In this document: positions 48,360-62,973 of the stretch, one piece after another
How positions within the stretch are numbered: position 1 is the stretch's first letter
How the letters are laid out: the number at the start of each line of letters is the position of its first letter
Assembly: GCA_964035795.1 (NCBI GenBank)
Contig: OZ038321.1
Span: 26,073,544-26,137,543, forward strand
Length of the DNA: 64,000 nt
Source: Pterobdella sp. o SKG-2022
Lineage: Eukaryota > Annelida > Clitellata > Hirudinida > Piscicolidae
Direction of reading: 5' to 3'
Notes under the pieces: generated by a model
What the model saw: only the letters and a program-made list of their open reading frames with translations
Database searches by the model: none
What the model was told of the DNA's origin: nothing
Made by a program: the position numbers and the translations under genes

Positions 48360-51300
48360 GAAGAGAGAGAAGAAATAAACTCAAGTGCATGATAAAAACA
48401 CATTTATTTAAAAAAATTATTGAATTTTATTAGTTTTCAAATTTAATATTAAAACGGTTCCATTGATTAAATATAAAAAATTATTCCGAAATAGGTGTAA
48501 AACAACCATTAGAAAATGAACTACTAAAAAATGCCTAAAACCTAACACAAATTCTAAAGTTTTTGATCAAATTACTAACCGAATTAAGCTCAGGCAAATT
48601 AAATTTCCATTTAGGAAATATTTTCTCATAGAGATATAATAATTCCCAACATCGTGAATCGAGACAAATAGCCTTAGGAAAGTTGTGTATTTTTGACAAA
48701 AATTCTGTAAAGCTTAAATGAAGGAAATTTACTTTTCAAAAAATAAAAAAAATATCGAAAGCAGCATGAGAGGAATAATGGGTACATGAGAATTTAATAA
48801 AAAAAATACCAACTGTTTTTGTAAGTTTTCTTAAAGGTACAAGTAACTCTTAAAACAAACAAATAAATCTGCTTTATTTTTGAATCTTCATAACATTGCA
48901 CATAGTTAAATTAGATTTATAAATTCTTTTTTTAAGATTTAAAATTAAAATTTTTATTTTCGAGAAATTTCTTTCAAGATTACGAACACAAAGCCCCTTC
49001 TGACTATGTTATTTTTTTACAATAAAAAAGACAAGAAATGTAAAAGAAAAGTAAGAAAAGGTTCAACCGAGTGATGTGAGATTAAAAGCTTGATTCTGAA
49101 GATATTGCTCAGTCAAATTATAAATTTTTCTAGCACCATACAATACAAATACTTACCAAAATTTTGATAAATACATTCACTTTGCTGTCTTGCTTCTCAT
49201 TGATCATTGAAGTTAATTGAAATCTTAAAAACATAAAGTTGCTGTAAAACAAATAGCTCAAAATTTAAATGATAGCTTTTCTAGGTTATAGAAACTGAAG
49301 TAATTTTATTTAATAATAATAAAAAGAAAGTAAAGATTAAGATGAAATTTCCTTTTGGCATTGAGTGATGAACTAAGATGACTTGCATTTATGGCTTGAT
49401 TGAGGAGTTTCCTATTATGGTTTCATAGATTATTTATGCTGAATGTTCTTCAAAAAACGTTATCTTATGCGTCTATTAATTTTCAACCAATAGAAATATA
49501 TTCACAATCAATATTCTCAAGTTTGTTATCGAAACGATTTTTTAGACTAATCAATTAGAGCACACTCCAAGACCCGAGCGTGTAATTAATTGAAGCTAGT
49601 TGTTTGATTGAGGTAACTGCTCAGTGTTTTATCTTAAAAAAAGACGTTCATAAATAAATCAGTTTTAATGGAGTAATTAGCAAAGATTTTTGTAGCCTGA
49701 ATTTCTTGATAAAAACTTTTAAAATCTAATTCAAATAACCATCAACTTTCATAAAATGGTTTAAAAATTCAAAGTTTTGTTTCTAACTCTAACAAAGGCT
49801 TTGAATTGTGCGTCTGGTAGCTTTGACAACATTCATTGTTTCCAGTCCATCTTGTGCCAATTAAATTTATTTCAATTACCACCTGCCCTCATATTTCACA
49901 AGCTATTCTCGCCACAATCGATTGCAAGATGAACAATGGTTGTTTAGTGCTTTTTTTAATCTAAATATTTAGTTTAGAGGTTTTTATAGATTTTTAGTGA
50001 AATTTTCAGAAAGTTTTATCTTTTTTCCTTTTTTGATGTTTTTTAGGAACCATTTTCTTTCAAATTTAAAAAAGTGCAATGTGGAAACAATCATAAAACT
50101 CGAAGGAAACATTAGATCAATACATTTAAAACTAATCATGAAACTATAGATATAAAACAAAAGATAATTGAAATATACCAAAGGAATAAAGCTTAAATCT
50201 TGCACAGAACATACAGCTTGCCTTAATCTAGCTTGCGAGGTTGTTAAGGGAACGAGTATACATTGATTGAACTGCAGATGCACCAATCCCATTCTTTCAA
50301 GTACTTTTCTACTATTTCCCAAGTTTTTTTGAATTTTTCTTGAATTTTGAAGCAATTCTTTAGTGAAGTTTCATTCGTTGTTTCTAGTTTTAGATTTGAT
50401 TACGTTGTAGGATGATGTAAGAATGCTTTTATAAATATTTGAGACTAGTTGCTTAAAAGTTTATCTTCATTAAGCTCTTCTTGTTTCAATAAAAACACTA
50501 TATGCTTCATTTTTAGGTCAAAAAATGCAACTAATCTACCCTTATTTGGTCAATGATTTTCATGTCATATAAACTTTTTTGTTATATCCTACAAATATGA
50601 TGCCTTTAACGCTCGAATAATTATAAACATTAGGTGTCAGACACTAATGCGTTCAAAATCTGTAGGTCTTTATGCAGTTTTAATAGCTTATTAACGAAAT
50701 CAGGTTTTTAAACTCACAAAAGTTGCAAAAAGTGTCAAAGCTTAAACTGGGTTTTTGTGGCTTTTTATCTTAATCAAATTTTGAAATGTTTACTTTTTAT
50801 TTAAATTTGTTTTTTTCAGTTCAAAATAAATTAATTTCACAGAAGCTAACTATAAGTTATAGGAGTTTATGAAGAGTTAATAAAGTTGTGAATGATTGAT
50901 GCAGTACCAGATTACGAGGATTAGCATAAGATTTGAAACAGTATTAATCACGTAGAAATGACTTAATCCTTGAAAACTTTTTTTCTTATTTCCATATTTC
51001 ATTTTTTGTTTGAAAATTTGATTTACGCATTCAACAAACACTGCGAAAAAATCTATCAACTCGTCTTGATGCACGCACGTAGATTTTTGGAATATAAAAT
51101 AGAAAAAATCCTATTCTAACTGAAAGTTGGACGTTTCTTATCAACGTGTATTTCACTTCAAGTGGGGAGAGATTTTTCAAGGCTTAAATTTCACAAATAT
51201 TCAATCCAGATGCTATTATTGTGAATTTCTGTTCGATTTATAGGATTAAATCTAACGCTTGTGGAGGTTTTCAAGAGCTTTGATCACAATGCAAATTAAT

Positions 51301-53590
51301 TATCTTCTAAAACACTTTTTATTAATCTCCCCTCCCATCGACGCTTTCATTAACCTTCTGTTTAGTTTTATTCTTTTTCGGCATTGCTTCATTAAGTTTC
51401 AAAGACACAGCCTGCATCCATGCATGTCTTCGAGATATGATTGAAAGAAGTTCTTATATAAAATGCTACTTCCATGAGGTCATATGCTTACGGAAGCAGT
51501 CACGTCGCACAGTAACAAAGGATCCATAAATTGCCCGCAACATTGAAAGGAGTTTTATAGCGTAGAGTACATGTGTTCAAGAAGGGATTGTTTCTTCTGG
51601 CTATTTGAAAGCTAGTTTCACGTTCCAAATTTCCGTGTAGTTAAATTTACTTAGAAAATAAATTCATTTCTCACGGAAATCTTAAAAGCTTTTTTGTATA
51701 ATTAAAAAAAAAATTAGAGTGAACTTGGAAATTTTTTAAAATTTGAAAATGGCGTGTTTAGTTTGGTTTTTGAGCAGCAAAGCGGACAACTAATAGAAAA
51801 GTTTCGATAAAACAAGAATATAATCTTCATTAAAATTGAGAGTCTATGAGGAAGGACATCATAAAAATCCAGACACAATTATCTTAGAAGATTGTTATAG
51901 AAATTTTAAGAAATAAAATTATTTTATTTTCTGAGTTTATTTGTCAGATTTATAAATAATTCAGACACTAGAGCCGATGCTTAAGAATGTTCTTGATGTT
52001 TTAGTATTTATTACTCAAAGATCGTTATTACTCGTACTGGAAACCCAATCCTGTATCCGCTGTTATAAAGCTTTTGGAAATACCTTTGGGTTTATCGTTA
52101 TTATACCATTAAATACCTATGCTTTTGAAAGACTTTTATAAAAAAGTATTAAGATTTTATCAAGGATAAAATTATGTCACGAAATAAAAGATAAATAGAG
52201 CATACATAATTCAAATTGTAGTTTTTTCAAACTCCGAAATTTAATTTAAATGATGAATTACACGTATTTATTTTGAAAACATTTTAAACTTTGAATGTAT
52301 AAAAAATTATAACTGTTCCCTAAGCAATACTAGGCTTTTAAAATCTTTTCACAAAATACAATATTGATAGTAATAATAATGATGGATAGACTTTTATGTA
52401 CACAATGATAAATCACTCTATATTCTTGAAATAAAATTCACTTTTTTTACCTTTTTTAAAACTTCAGTCATTGTCCTAAGTTCAACTCGTTAATAGTGCA
52501 AATGTTGCTATTATTCTCAGTTAAGCTAAAAAAAATTGTATTTCAAGACTGGATTATATGCAAACTATTTTCCCCTTTCATAGATTTCCTTATGTTGATT
52601 TAATATTGATGGAAAAGCTTCAAGTTTTAATTATAATTTACATAAACATTTCACTTTTCGTTTATTAATTTTCAATAAAGAAATTTTAAATATAAATTGT
52701 TCTCAGCCATAAATACAAATTTTCTTTTAAAAGATAGATATAAAAGTTGGAATTTAATTCTGAAAGTTAACAGACAAGATTATGTGAGATTTTTAAATTA
52801 AACAAAATTAATAACCGGTTCTACTCTTGTAATCAACTGTATTTTTGAAATATAAAAAAAATTGAACATAAAGTATTATACAAACTGACACTCTAAACAA
52901 AACTTTCGATCTAATGATGGTGTTAATGATAATAAACAAAGGGACATTACAATCTTGTTTGCCTGCTTTGCAAAAAGCGTGCCAGTGAATATACATTCAC
53001 AAATTCAAGTGTGAGAAGTTTTCAACGAATAAAATGAGAAACAGAATTAAAAATAAAAACGATAAAACGAGGTAGAATTAAGTGTTAGGGAGTATGTAAA
53101 ATTAGATGGTTTATTTTGCTATGAAAAGGCATTATGGCAAGATATATCTGTGGGTTGCGCACGCTCATATTTCACCATTTTTTACTCGCTGGTGATATTA
53201 TCAGTAACTTTCAGTTTTTCCAGCATTAATAATTATTTTGAGTTTTATTATATTTAGTTTTGTCACGTTCAATAGTAAATTTTTTCATTAAATCTTTGAA
53301 TATTGTTGTTTTATGGATTTAGAAATTGACTTTTTGAACTAAAGAGTAATGCATTAGAAACAAAAATGTCTTAATAAAACTTTTGAACTAAGCACGCTTT
53401 TCCACGCCTCACGCCAAAATTTTGATCGCTTTGGCATTTTTTACTCGGCAATTAAAGAAACTAGAATTATTTTAAAAAATTTTTGATTTGTTTGATAAAT
53501 TATTGTTATTTAGAAAAAAATCTTTTTTTATTTTAAATCAAATTTTTGCAGATATTCTGAAATTAGAAAAAATATAATTATTTTTTATAA
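48360..53590. other. A+T-rich intergenic DNA with weak coding-like islands
   Basis: Three islands deserve note. At 49845-49945 a plus-strand frame follows ATTGTTTCCAG. At about 50215-50357 a minus-strand frame (LERMGLVHLQFNQCILVPLT) ends at a perfect-looking donor, GTATGT. At 51330-51445 a minus-strand frame contains SLKLNEAMPKKNKTKQKVNE. None has a recognised motif and none can be linked into a gene. Confidence 0.35.
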
Positions 53591-53609
53591 CTTGATATAT
53601 CCCAATTTC

Positions 53610-53830
53610 TTCAAAAGAACGTTCCTTTTCTTCTTATTTTCACTAAAGATACCATTACTTTTGTCGTTTTATGCCCGTTTGGATTTACTGGCAAAAAGGC
53701 AATACAATGAAAGCCTTGATAGAGAAAAAACTCGATTACTTCTGGGCCATAAAAGGCCCGACCAAACGCCCAAAAGTTATAAGACATATTTTCTTGAAAT
53801 TTCATTTCCCGACTCTATTTTATAGTCTCT
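53610..53830. other. G+C-richer island open in several frames
   Basis: Three frames are open, two plus and one minus, so coding strand cannot be chosen. It contains the hairpin GGGCCATAAAAGGCCC near 53743. It may be an exon or a fragment of a mobile element. Confidence 0.25.
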
Positions 53831-54143
53831 CAATTAAAAGGTCAGAGTTCTCATAAAAATATTTAAAGCAAGCGCAAAAGTTTATATAGCTTTTTCATGT
53901 TTATTCGAGTTTTGAATTCATAACACCTCCAAAGACTTGAGCAAGCTTTTCATTGAGTAAATAAACAATGGTCTTATGTGAAACTTTAGCTCAAAAAAAG
54001 AGTTTAGATTCTACAAAAGGTTTCGAATGATCATATTTCAGAGATTATATACAATAAAAAGCGAAATAAAATTGTTAAAACTTTTATTGAATGGGTATTC
54101 TTGAATCAAAAACCAATAAATACTTATTGTTTAGATGAAATAA

Positions 54144-54149
54144 TTTATT
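54144..54149 (-). terminator. Polyadenylation signal behind the 54.2-kb exon
   Basis: TTTATT on the plus strand gives AATAAA on the minus strand, about 30 bases past the TGA of the candidate exon. Closeness to the stop is the main support. Confidence 0.4.
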
Positions 54150-54179
54150 CCAAAAAAATCTTTACTTAATAACCAGATA

Positions 54180-54352
54180 TCAGAGCTCTAAATCTTTCTT
54201 ATCTAGGGAAAATTCACTTGCAAGTTTTCTGCGTATAGCTTTTATCGCTGTCGTCATCATTTCCAAATCATCCTTTACTTCAACAATTTTTTTGTCGTTT
54301 ACAATTTTTAGTAGTTTTCCATAAAAAATGAAATCAATTTTTTGGGCTTTTC
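54180..54352 (-). CDS. Candidate terminal exon of an unidentified minus-strand gene
   Basis: After a possible acceptor (GATAAG, 54353-54354) the minus strand reads KAQKIDFIFYGKLLKIVNDK, then KIVEVKDDLEMMTTAIKAIR and RKLASEFSLDKKDLEL before TGA. The 56 residues are charged and strongly helical, as in a coiled-coil tail. AATAAA on the same strand (54149-54144) begins about 30 bases after the stop, a very short but credible 3' UTR. The upstream exons should lie at higher coordinates and were not found. It could also be the 3' end of a retroelement ORF. Confidence 0.45.
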
Positions 54353-54533
54353 CTTATCCTGTTATTACAAAATCAATCGTGGTGCTGAAAGGGTTTTTAT
54401 TCAAAATTTTCCCCAAGTTGGAATTTACTCTAAAGCATGAAAGATTAAATCAATTTTACCTGCGTATAAAATGTGTTTGTTAAAATAAGTAGATAAAATG
54501 ATACAAGAAAAATTCAATCAATCTACAGTAATG

Positions 54534-54772
54534 AAATGGCTGCAGAAAGAACTTGGTCGTAACGAGAATTTATAAAAAGAAAACGTGCTTACAATGCATG
54601 AAAGTGATGAAGATGAAAGCAAAAATGTCGGAATTAAATGAAATTTATCACAAACAGAAAGAGTTAATTTTCACGTTAATCTGCTGGAAATCAGAATTTT
54701 TACTCAATTTACAAACTTTGAAGAGGTTCATGCCAATAGAACGTTAGCGGAACATTACGGAGAAAGATAATA
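54534..54772 (+). pseudogene. Broken coding sequence of unknown family
   Basis: The block opens with MAAERTWS, meets a TAA, and goes on as REFIKRKRAYNA. A shift then leads into MHESDEDESKNVGIK, a TGA, and NLSQTERVNFHVNLLEIRIF and EEVHANRTLAEHYGER before two stop codons. The composition is protein-like throughout, with two in-frame stops and one frameshift, so it reads as a pseudogene or transposon fossil. Introns could explain some breaks. It lies close to the opposite-strand exon at 54180-54352 and may belong to the same former element. Confidence 0.3.
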
Positions 54773-54799
54773 AGGAAATTTATAAGATCTTGTATTTGA

Positions 54800-57700
54800 A
54801 AGCATTTTTTGAGTTCCCAACTTATTTAGCTTAATTATATATAAACACGGTTATTCTTTGAAAAAATTTGAAAGAATTTCAAACTGTTGAGATTGAACCA
54901 TTTCAAATTTTTTAAGGGAAAAAATTGTAGATAAACTTTTTGAAACTGCATTTTTATTCAGAAATTCTCAAACATTAAGAACATGAATACACATCGTCAC
55001 AAAAGCTTTCTTGTTTTGTGTGCATTAAACGTTATTAGCCTGTTTAAAATTAAAATGTTCCTTTTTTAAAAGAGAAATGATACGTTTCATTTGAAAGTAT
55101 AAAAGATTTTATAAACAAGTTCAACGTGCCCATGCATTTGGGTAAATGCTTGATGATAGATATCAATTAGCCAATAATAAATGAACTAGAACTTGATAAT
55201 GTAAGTTTTGTTTATGAAAAGCTTGCTTGTTAAATAAAGCTTTGTGTATGTGAGTAGCATATTGTTTATGAATTCTGCATTTTCCATGATAAAAGTCCAC
55301 TAAAGCTACACTAGTAAATAAAGCCAAGGCTAATTTAACATGCAATTATGTTATTACCACATTTTTATTGTTGACATAATTTTCAAAACAATCAAAAAAT
55401 AATCCGTTTTATGACAATCAGACGTGAGAAAAGTTAGTCATTTTAGCTTAACGTGGGAAGAAGTGGTTAAATTATCTTATAAGCAGTTGAACACTTCAAA
55501 TTTTTTCATTAATGCTATAGAACTCAAAAAAATAAATAATATACGATTTTTAAAACATTCAAAAAATTTGTGTTATGTTATAAACTGTCTATGAGCATAA
55601 AGAGAAGTTTAAAATATATCTTTTTGTATATTACGACTCGCAAAGCTGTGTAATTAGTGGGAGTGTTCAATGCCTTACTACGGAAGGCAATTTCGATTGT
55701 CATTCGATCGTTTAATTAGACAATTACATTTTGAGAAAGATTTTTTCAAAATTGCAAACAGTAGTTTGAAGAAAATATTTTTTTAAAATAATTGCTTGCA
55801 GGGGCTATTGAAATTTGAGATGGACGACAATTTCTAGCTTGTTTTCATTGTATAGATTATTTAGGTAGTTGAATGAGAAATGTATGTGTCAATAACTCTC
55901 AAGAACAGGTGTTTTTTATTTGCTTTAAGCGTGTCATTTTTTATGGCTGAAAACTGCATGAAAAAGATTGGAAGGTTACAAATCAGTCGTGTGCATGCAG
56001 GAGTGCGTTTTCAGAATGTATCTTTGTTCTAGAATTGATTTGTTTCATTTATTCTGTTCATTGTGAAAATAATTGAAGGATTTTAATTTAAAGTTTACTA
56101 CCTAGAATGTGGCAAAATTTCGACGAAAACAAAAGATTACTTAATCCATGGTAATTATGCTGATGACGACTCTTATAGTTGTTCTGTATCAATCTATCAA
56201 ATGCAGTAAGATTAATTGGAAAATTTTTGAATTGAAATATCGCAAAATTGTAAAAATTTATACCTTGAAATATATCAAAATTTTTATTCTCTCGAAGACG
56301 TACATCATATTCTTCATTAAAATGTGTAAGAAAAGTTCATTAATTTTTTTGAAGCTTGAATTTATTTAAATAGAATTATGAGACGAGGAGAGAATGCAGG
56401 GTGAAAGGCCAATACAATCGAATTTGTACAATGAGGTCAAATTAATCAGGTCAAGGCATTATAGTCTTACAAATCGAATAATCTTTAATGTAAAAGCGGG
56501 AATTTTGTAACAACCATGCAGGTCATCCTGATTAGAAAAAACATTTTTTGTAGTACTTTTAGCCATTGCTTTTTGACAAATGTGAAAACAACTATTACAA
56601 TGTTTGACAATAATTTTTTGTGAAGAATTAAGAGTGGTTATATTTTTGTGGTTTTAACATTGAAAAGTTATGCAAACCTTGTTTGGGTTTGAATATTTGG
56701 TGTGGAGCCTTTGATTCTTCAATCATCTGGTAGTGATTTTGAGTAACACCTGTCTGGAATAAAATTATTTATTTTCTTATGAGTTCTTTTTTTCATTTTT
56801 GTAAAAATAGTTCTCGAAAATTAAAATTATCAAAAAGTTTAAATTATTTAAAAATTTTGAAATTTTCAACAGTTCTTAAGTTTAAATTATCAAAAATTAT
56901 AATTCAGTGTACGACTCCAACACAACTACATATTCTCTGTCGTTCAACTTTAAAATGAAAATTCATTTTTGATCCTAAAAAGTTAAGATAAAAAGAAGCT
57001 AATTAAGATAAGTTAACTTCAATAGAAGGTTGTACATTTTACAAAATCTCTGAAGACTTTTCAGAGAGCAGATAAGGAAAAGCTAACGTAGAAGAAAGAA
57101 TTAAATTATATAATTTTAATGGAAGATCTAAACAAATGCAAATTTTTAAATGTTGATTTAAGTTGAAAGTATTTTTTTGAAATTTGTAGATTAATTCGAG
57201 AATTGTTTAATATTCAATAGTTGGTTACTAATTAGTAGTATCTTAGGAAAATTAAAAGTGTGGTCTTCGAAACATGACATTAAAAACATAAAATATATTA
57301 ATAATTTATCGCTTTTCTCTGTTGAGATTTTTTACCAGCCAAGGCAATAAATAAGGTCCTAAGTTTTCGAGGATACTGTAAAGTTATGTTAATATTTTAA
57401 GCCGCCAATATTTTTGCAGGTGTGGCAACTTATACAAGAGTAATTATTGGGTAATTGATTTATAGAAAAATGTTGGCGCATAACGGAAAGTAAGTGCAAT
57501 AACTTCAGTTTTTTGAACATCAAAACGTTTAATGAATGGCGTCGATTGATGTGTAAATATAAATAGCATCCTGTTCAAAGCTCAAATAGCACCACTCATG
57601 TTATAATGTTTCCGTATTTGAAGCATTAAAGTTTGGGGACTTAATTGTATTCAAATGTCAGTTTGGAAGTTATTCTTTTTTAGTTTCAGACGTACTTGGA

Positions 57701-60700
57701 ATTATTTTTTAGCTAAATAATGGAAAAATTATGGTTTTATTAAGTTCTCTTTTTAATGTCAAAAGCAATTAATTTCAGTGTTGGTTGAAGCAACTTTATC
57801 AGACGTAAATTTCAAATAAATTCAAAAATTCAGGATTAACTGAATGAAACTTCATTTAAAATAAAAAAAAATAGCAAAACTCAATGGTTTCATATACGCT
57901 GTGATAATGTTGGATCAGGAAAATGGGAATTTTCCATGAAAAAAGTAAAGAATAGAGAATGGAATTGGTTGAATAAACAGCCACAAGCTATCTGTCATTC
58001 CTACTTTTCCTCTCCCATGCAAACACCTGGTAGGCCGAATAACTCGCTAGTGATTGTTCAGATTTTTGGAAAATATTAAAAATATGATTATTATTAAAAA
58101 TGGCGTTTTTATAACAAGAACAATGGTTTTTATATTATGGTGTAGTTATTGTTGGAATTAGTAAAGTGTACCATTAAAATGTGAATTTTATGGGCAATAA
58201 ATCAATTTTCGAATGTACATAGTATCTTTCTCTGTGGGATGGTTGACACGCGATGAAATATAAGTTTAAGTTCCCTCCGTGCAACAATGCCATAAAACAG
58301 TATATACAGTGCGGTGATTGAGACTAATCAACAAAGAAAAAGAATATCCATTTTTTTGAAGTCTCGAAATTACCAATATTTATGAATTTACAACACACAT
58401 TTCTATCATCATGCAAAAATCCTAGTCTTGTTTGTTCCTCCCAAAGCTAAAGATTGATAACATCTCGACATAAAGATTGAATAGACAATGCTTGCAAAAG
58501 TCAGACACAAATGAAGATTAAACGCGGATAGTTCATTTCACTGTATGTTTTACACAATAGATTTTTTACCAACAGGCAATAAATGGCTAGAACAAGCTAA
58601 TTTATGAATATTTATGAGTCTACTGTTTAGTAAAAACACTACAGCCTAATTTCTGAAAATATAATATAAATGATGCAGAATTATAAATGGGAGATACTTC
58701 AAAATAAAAAAAGCTTGTGTTCTATACTGTAGCAAGGCATGAAATTTTGTTTCGAGAATGACTGTACACTAAGTGTGAAATTCAGAAAACTTTACAGAAC
58801 TAATTTTAAAACGTGATTTTTGCTGTTGCTATTTATAACTTTTCTCTCTTTCAGCAAATATTTATATAAACAAGATAAAAAAGATATATTATACAAAATT
58901 AAAGAATTACACGTATGAGGTTTCAAAATCATAGATTTTGTTCAGCCATTAAAATCTTCAAAGATACCATCAATAAAATAATTCAACTTCCCAAACACCT
59001 TAAACTTTTTAAAACCTCTCAAATGCACCTTTGCGATTTGGCTTCTAAAAAAACAGCCATGGATCTCTGTAGATGTATGACTTTAATTAAAAAGCTTAGA
59101 AATTGTACGCAATAAGAAAAGCACAAGGCACGGAAGATTTATCAAAAGCATAAACATTTAAACACACCACATATGGGTATCTCACTAATACAATTTGGTC
59201 TGTTTTTTGTTTATTTTCTAATAAAACGTTGATATGTTTTTTTATTTGAAACTTTGTGGTATTTTGGGTATTCTTTCAACTGAAAAGTGCGATGAATCAA
59301 GTAGCCTCTAGCGTCATAAACACTGAAACCAAGGCACAAATTAAATTACAAGAAAATCATTAATGGAATGATTTTCAAAATTCATATAGCCTTCTTTCAA
59401 TATACTTTCAAGTCCATTATGCTTGTTCAAAACGTCAAACATGGGTAGTTTCATGCAAGTTAGGCGAGTCCTATAGAATTATGCATTGTAGAAAATAAGT
59501 TATTACTTTTTTGAATGTCGAAACCTTTTGTATAAAATAACGATAAATCAGAGCGTGATTATTAAAAAACAATTGAGTTTAAACTTATTTCGCAAACGTT
59601 CAATTCACCTACCATTCAATTGAAGACACAGCAGTATATCACATTGTGAAAGGCATCGTAGAAAAACATTGTGTTTGTAAAGAATGATTTAATGCATAAT
59701 TCAATAATATTGAGAAAATATGAAGTAATTTTACTGAATTCAAACACATTTTTATTATTATTTTTGAAATACTGTTTGGCAACATCTTTCTGACTTTACT
59801 TTTGCATCTCACGAACATGCTGTTTGCTTTGTGAACATTACTCAATCTTTTCCATTTCAAAAGTTTTAATATCTTCAATTATTCAAAATTTATCAAACAC
59901 ACTTTCAAAACCCATAATTTTCTTTATGCATTTTTTTAAATTCTGAGAGAAACTGCATAAAAAACAAGCACAAATAAAGCAATAAATCAAAGAGAATGGA
60001 ATATTAAAAACGGATAAAAGTTACACACCAAAAAGATTTCAAACAGTTCTGATGAATAGTCTGCACTCTTGAATCTCGCCTAGAAGTCACTCAGGATTGA
60101 TGAGTGGCATTGCTTACGTGTGCAAACACGTGCTAAAACCTACTCCGGGCTTCAAAATATTTTTACAGAGAATTCAACAGAAGGTTTGTGAACGTTTGTA
60201 TAGAAGAATATTGCAGTCTTATTGATTATGAAAACAAGCATGCAGAAATCTTTAAAAAATTATTTCCATTTCTTTTTTCAAACTTGAAAATCTTCAAAAT
60301 TATTCTAAAATATGAAAACCAATACAACACTTTAATATTTGTATTTTACTTTTCTCCCTAATGTGAATTCTTGGCCCTTTTGATGTTGAAAGAAAAAAAC
60401 ATCTAATAAAAGCTATTTACCGCATTACACTATTTAATCTAGCGTCGGTACTGCAAAGTAATTCGTAACAGTGGTTTTAATTAATTTTAATTTTGTTTGT
60501 TATTAATTAGGTCTTAGTTGTATAGTATCATTTTCAAACAGGCCTCAAGCGCTTGGATACCCTTTATTTAATAAATGCCTCAGAATAATCGCATTAAAAC
60601 TTAAAAAATAATTAATTGAAATTTAAATTTTTGAAAAAAGGGAAAAATCTTTGAATTTTGTATAAAATAAAACCTATAAAATTAGTAGTGAAGGCAAAAA

Positions 60701-62220
60701 TACCCTTGAGGGTTTGAATTGTTATTTACAAAGCATCACATTTCGTTGAGATTTTCGGCCTCATCTTTAAAATTTTTATTCTCTTCAGATCAAATTACTT
60801 TTATAAATCATTCAATAGACACTTCAAAATTTTTCATAAAAGCTAAAGTATAAATTTAGTTGTAAACACATTATATGTACCGCAGGGCTGTTTGGTAGAT
60901 TCAATTGATTGCTAGTATTGAGTCAAAAATATGAAACTAGAAATGGCGATATCATTAGATCTAAATAGAGTATAATATATATTTATTTAGTGGATATGAA
61001 GCATCAAGACTTAATGTAGTTATAAAAAGTTTGTTTTGAAGAGTAATTAAAACCATTACATTATTCTTGTTATAAGTACATAAAATATAGCTCAGACAAT
61101 AAATTATGCTAATATACTAAACCAAAATGTATGTTCTTTATTTAATATCGTTAAAATAAAAAGTTTAAAAAAATTGAAATTTTGAAAATAAACAATCTCG
61201 TTTGGAATGGCAAACTTTCACATAACGCTTTAACTTTCTGACGAATGACTTTCTAAATTGGACTTTTCGGACTTAAAAATGTACTTTTCAGTCCTTTTCG
61301 AATAAAGTTGAAAATAAAATAAAATAATTTGTTGAAACTCAGTAAAAAAAGTGAAAAAATTAGTGTAAAATTTAAAAAAGTTACTAAATTTATGTGGAAG
61401 AAATACATGCAACATCCGTTAGTTTAACATTGAAAATGTGAAATAATAAACAACAAAGCGAAATTTTCTTCAAACTTCTGAACGAATTATTGTAGAAAAT
61501 CAAGAATTTCATGGTGTGGATAAGTTTCTGAAGCACATGAATTTAAAGAAAAGAGCTTAAATTAAACAAGCAAAATGAGCGGTATGGTAGGGAAGGTTAG
61601 ATAAGAAATAATATCGTGGTCGATGTTTGACTGGGCAAGATTCATCGTCGAAACCAAATAAAATTTGAACATTTGTGTAATACTAACAGAATTTCATGTC
61701 TTCAGACTTTAAAGTTGTGTTTTATCATTCAAAGCGTCCCACGGCTTAAAAATAATGTGTCTATTCGGCTTAATTTTTTAAAATTACGGCTATTTATAGG
61801 GTTTTAACACGAGGAATGAAACAGTTAAAACTGACTATAAAATTATAAAGATGATCATAAAGATAGAATAACAATATAATAAGCTATAATAAAAACAAAA
61901 ACAAACAGAGTATGAGCTTAAAAGCATGGACAAATGCAAATGAGGCATATAACACCAGCATACAAAAAAATTGATGAAAAATTAAAACGATATTCAAATA
62001 AGAAGTATAAACTAAATAGTAATTTGGGAAGAAAACTTTGAAAAAATTAATAAAAAATAAAATAATAATGAAATCAATAAAAACAATATTGCTAATGATA
62101 ACAGTAATAATAAAAATAAAAAGAATAAGAAGACAGACATGCGACCATAATTACAGTACGATGGCGTTGGTAACAAAGCATATGAATGCCTTTTGAGAGA
62201 TGGTCACTGATGTGGTGTAT
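54800..62220. other. A+T-rich intergenic DNA
   Basis: No gene is supported. Weak candidates: a short plus-strand exon-like piece at about 57980-58029 (PQAICHSYFSSPMQTPG before GTAGGC), a 66-codon plus-strand ORF at 58915-59115 (FRFQNHRFCSAIKIFKD-like, basic and helical) and a minus-strand ORF at 59639-59878. None has a recognised motif. Confidence 0.4.
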
Positions 62221-62240
62221 ATAATATTGCTATTACTATT

Positions 62241-62405
<165 letters not shown>

Positions 62406-62407
62406 AT

Positions 62408-62449
62408 AAGTAGTAGTAGTAGTAGTAGAAGTAGTAGTACTAGTAGTAT

Positions 62450-62544
<95 letters not shown>

Positions 62545-62619
62545 CTAGTAGTAGTAGTAGTAGTAGTAGTACTAGTAGTAGTAGTAGTAGTAGTAGTAGT
62601 ACTAGTAGTAGTAGTAGTG

Positions 62620-62661
<42 letters not shown>

Positions 62662-62769
62662 CTAGTAGTAGTAGTAGTAGTAGAAGTAGTAGTACTAGTA
62701 GTAGTAGTAGTAGTAGTACTAGTAGTAGTAGTAGTAGTGGTAGTAGTAATAGTGGTGGTGGTAGTAGTA
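62408..62769. repeat. (TAG)n array with variant units and internal duplication
   Basis: TAG units are broken by TACTAG, GAAG and TGG variants. The block containing TAGAAGTAGTAGTACTAG occurs near 62425 and again near 62680, and a TGG-rich block occurs near 62620 and again near 62740. This shows that multi-unit segments were duplicated, beyond single-unit slippage. The long minus-strand Leu/Pro frame is a repeat translation. Confidence 0.95.
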
Positions 62770-62973
62770 ATAAATTTTTCGTATTAATACTATTATTTTT
62801 TAAATTTTGAATCTCTTTCATTATAGCATTAGAACACAAATGTTTAAATCAAATATAAAGGTTTGCCAGCTAATCCACCTAATGAGGATTTTCAAGCGAA
62901 TCGAAAATTATTGGGTACCAACATACACCTAAGCCATGGGGGTTACTTTCATTAGATTATTATTATTAGTAGT

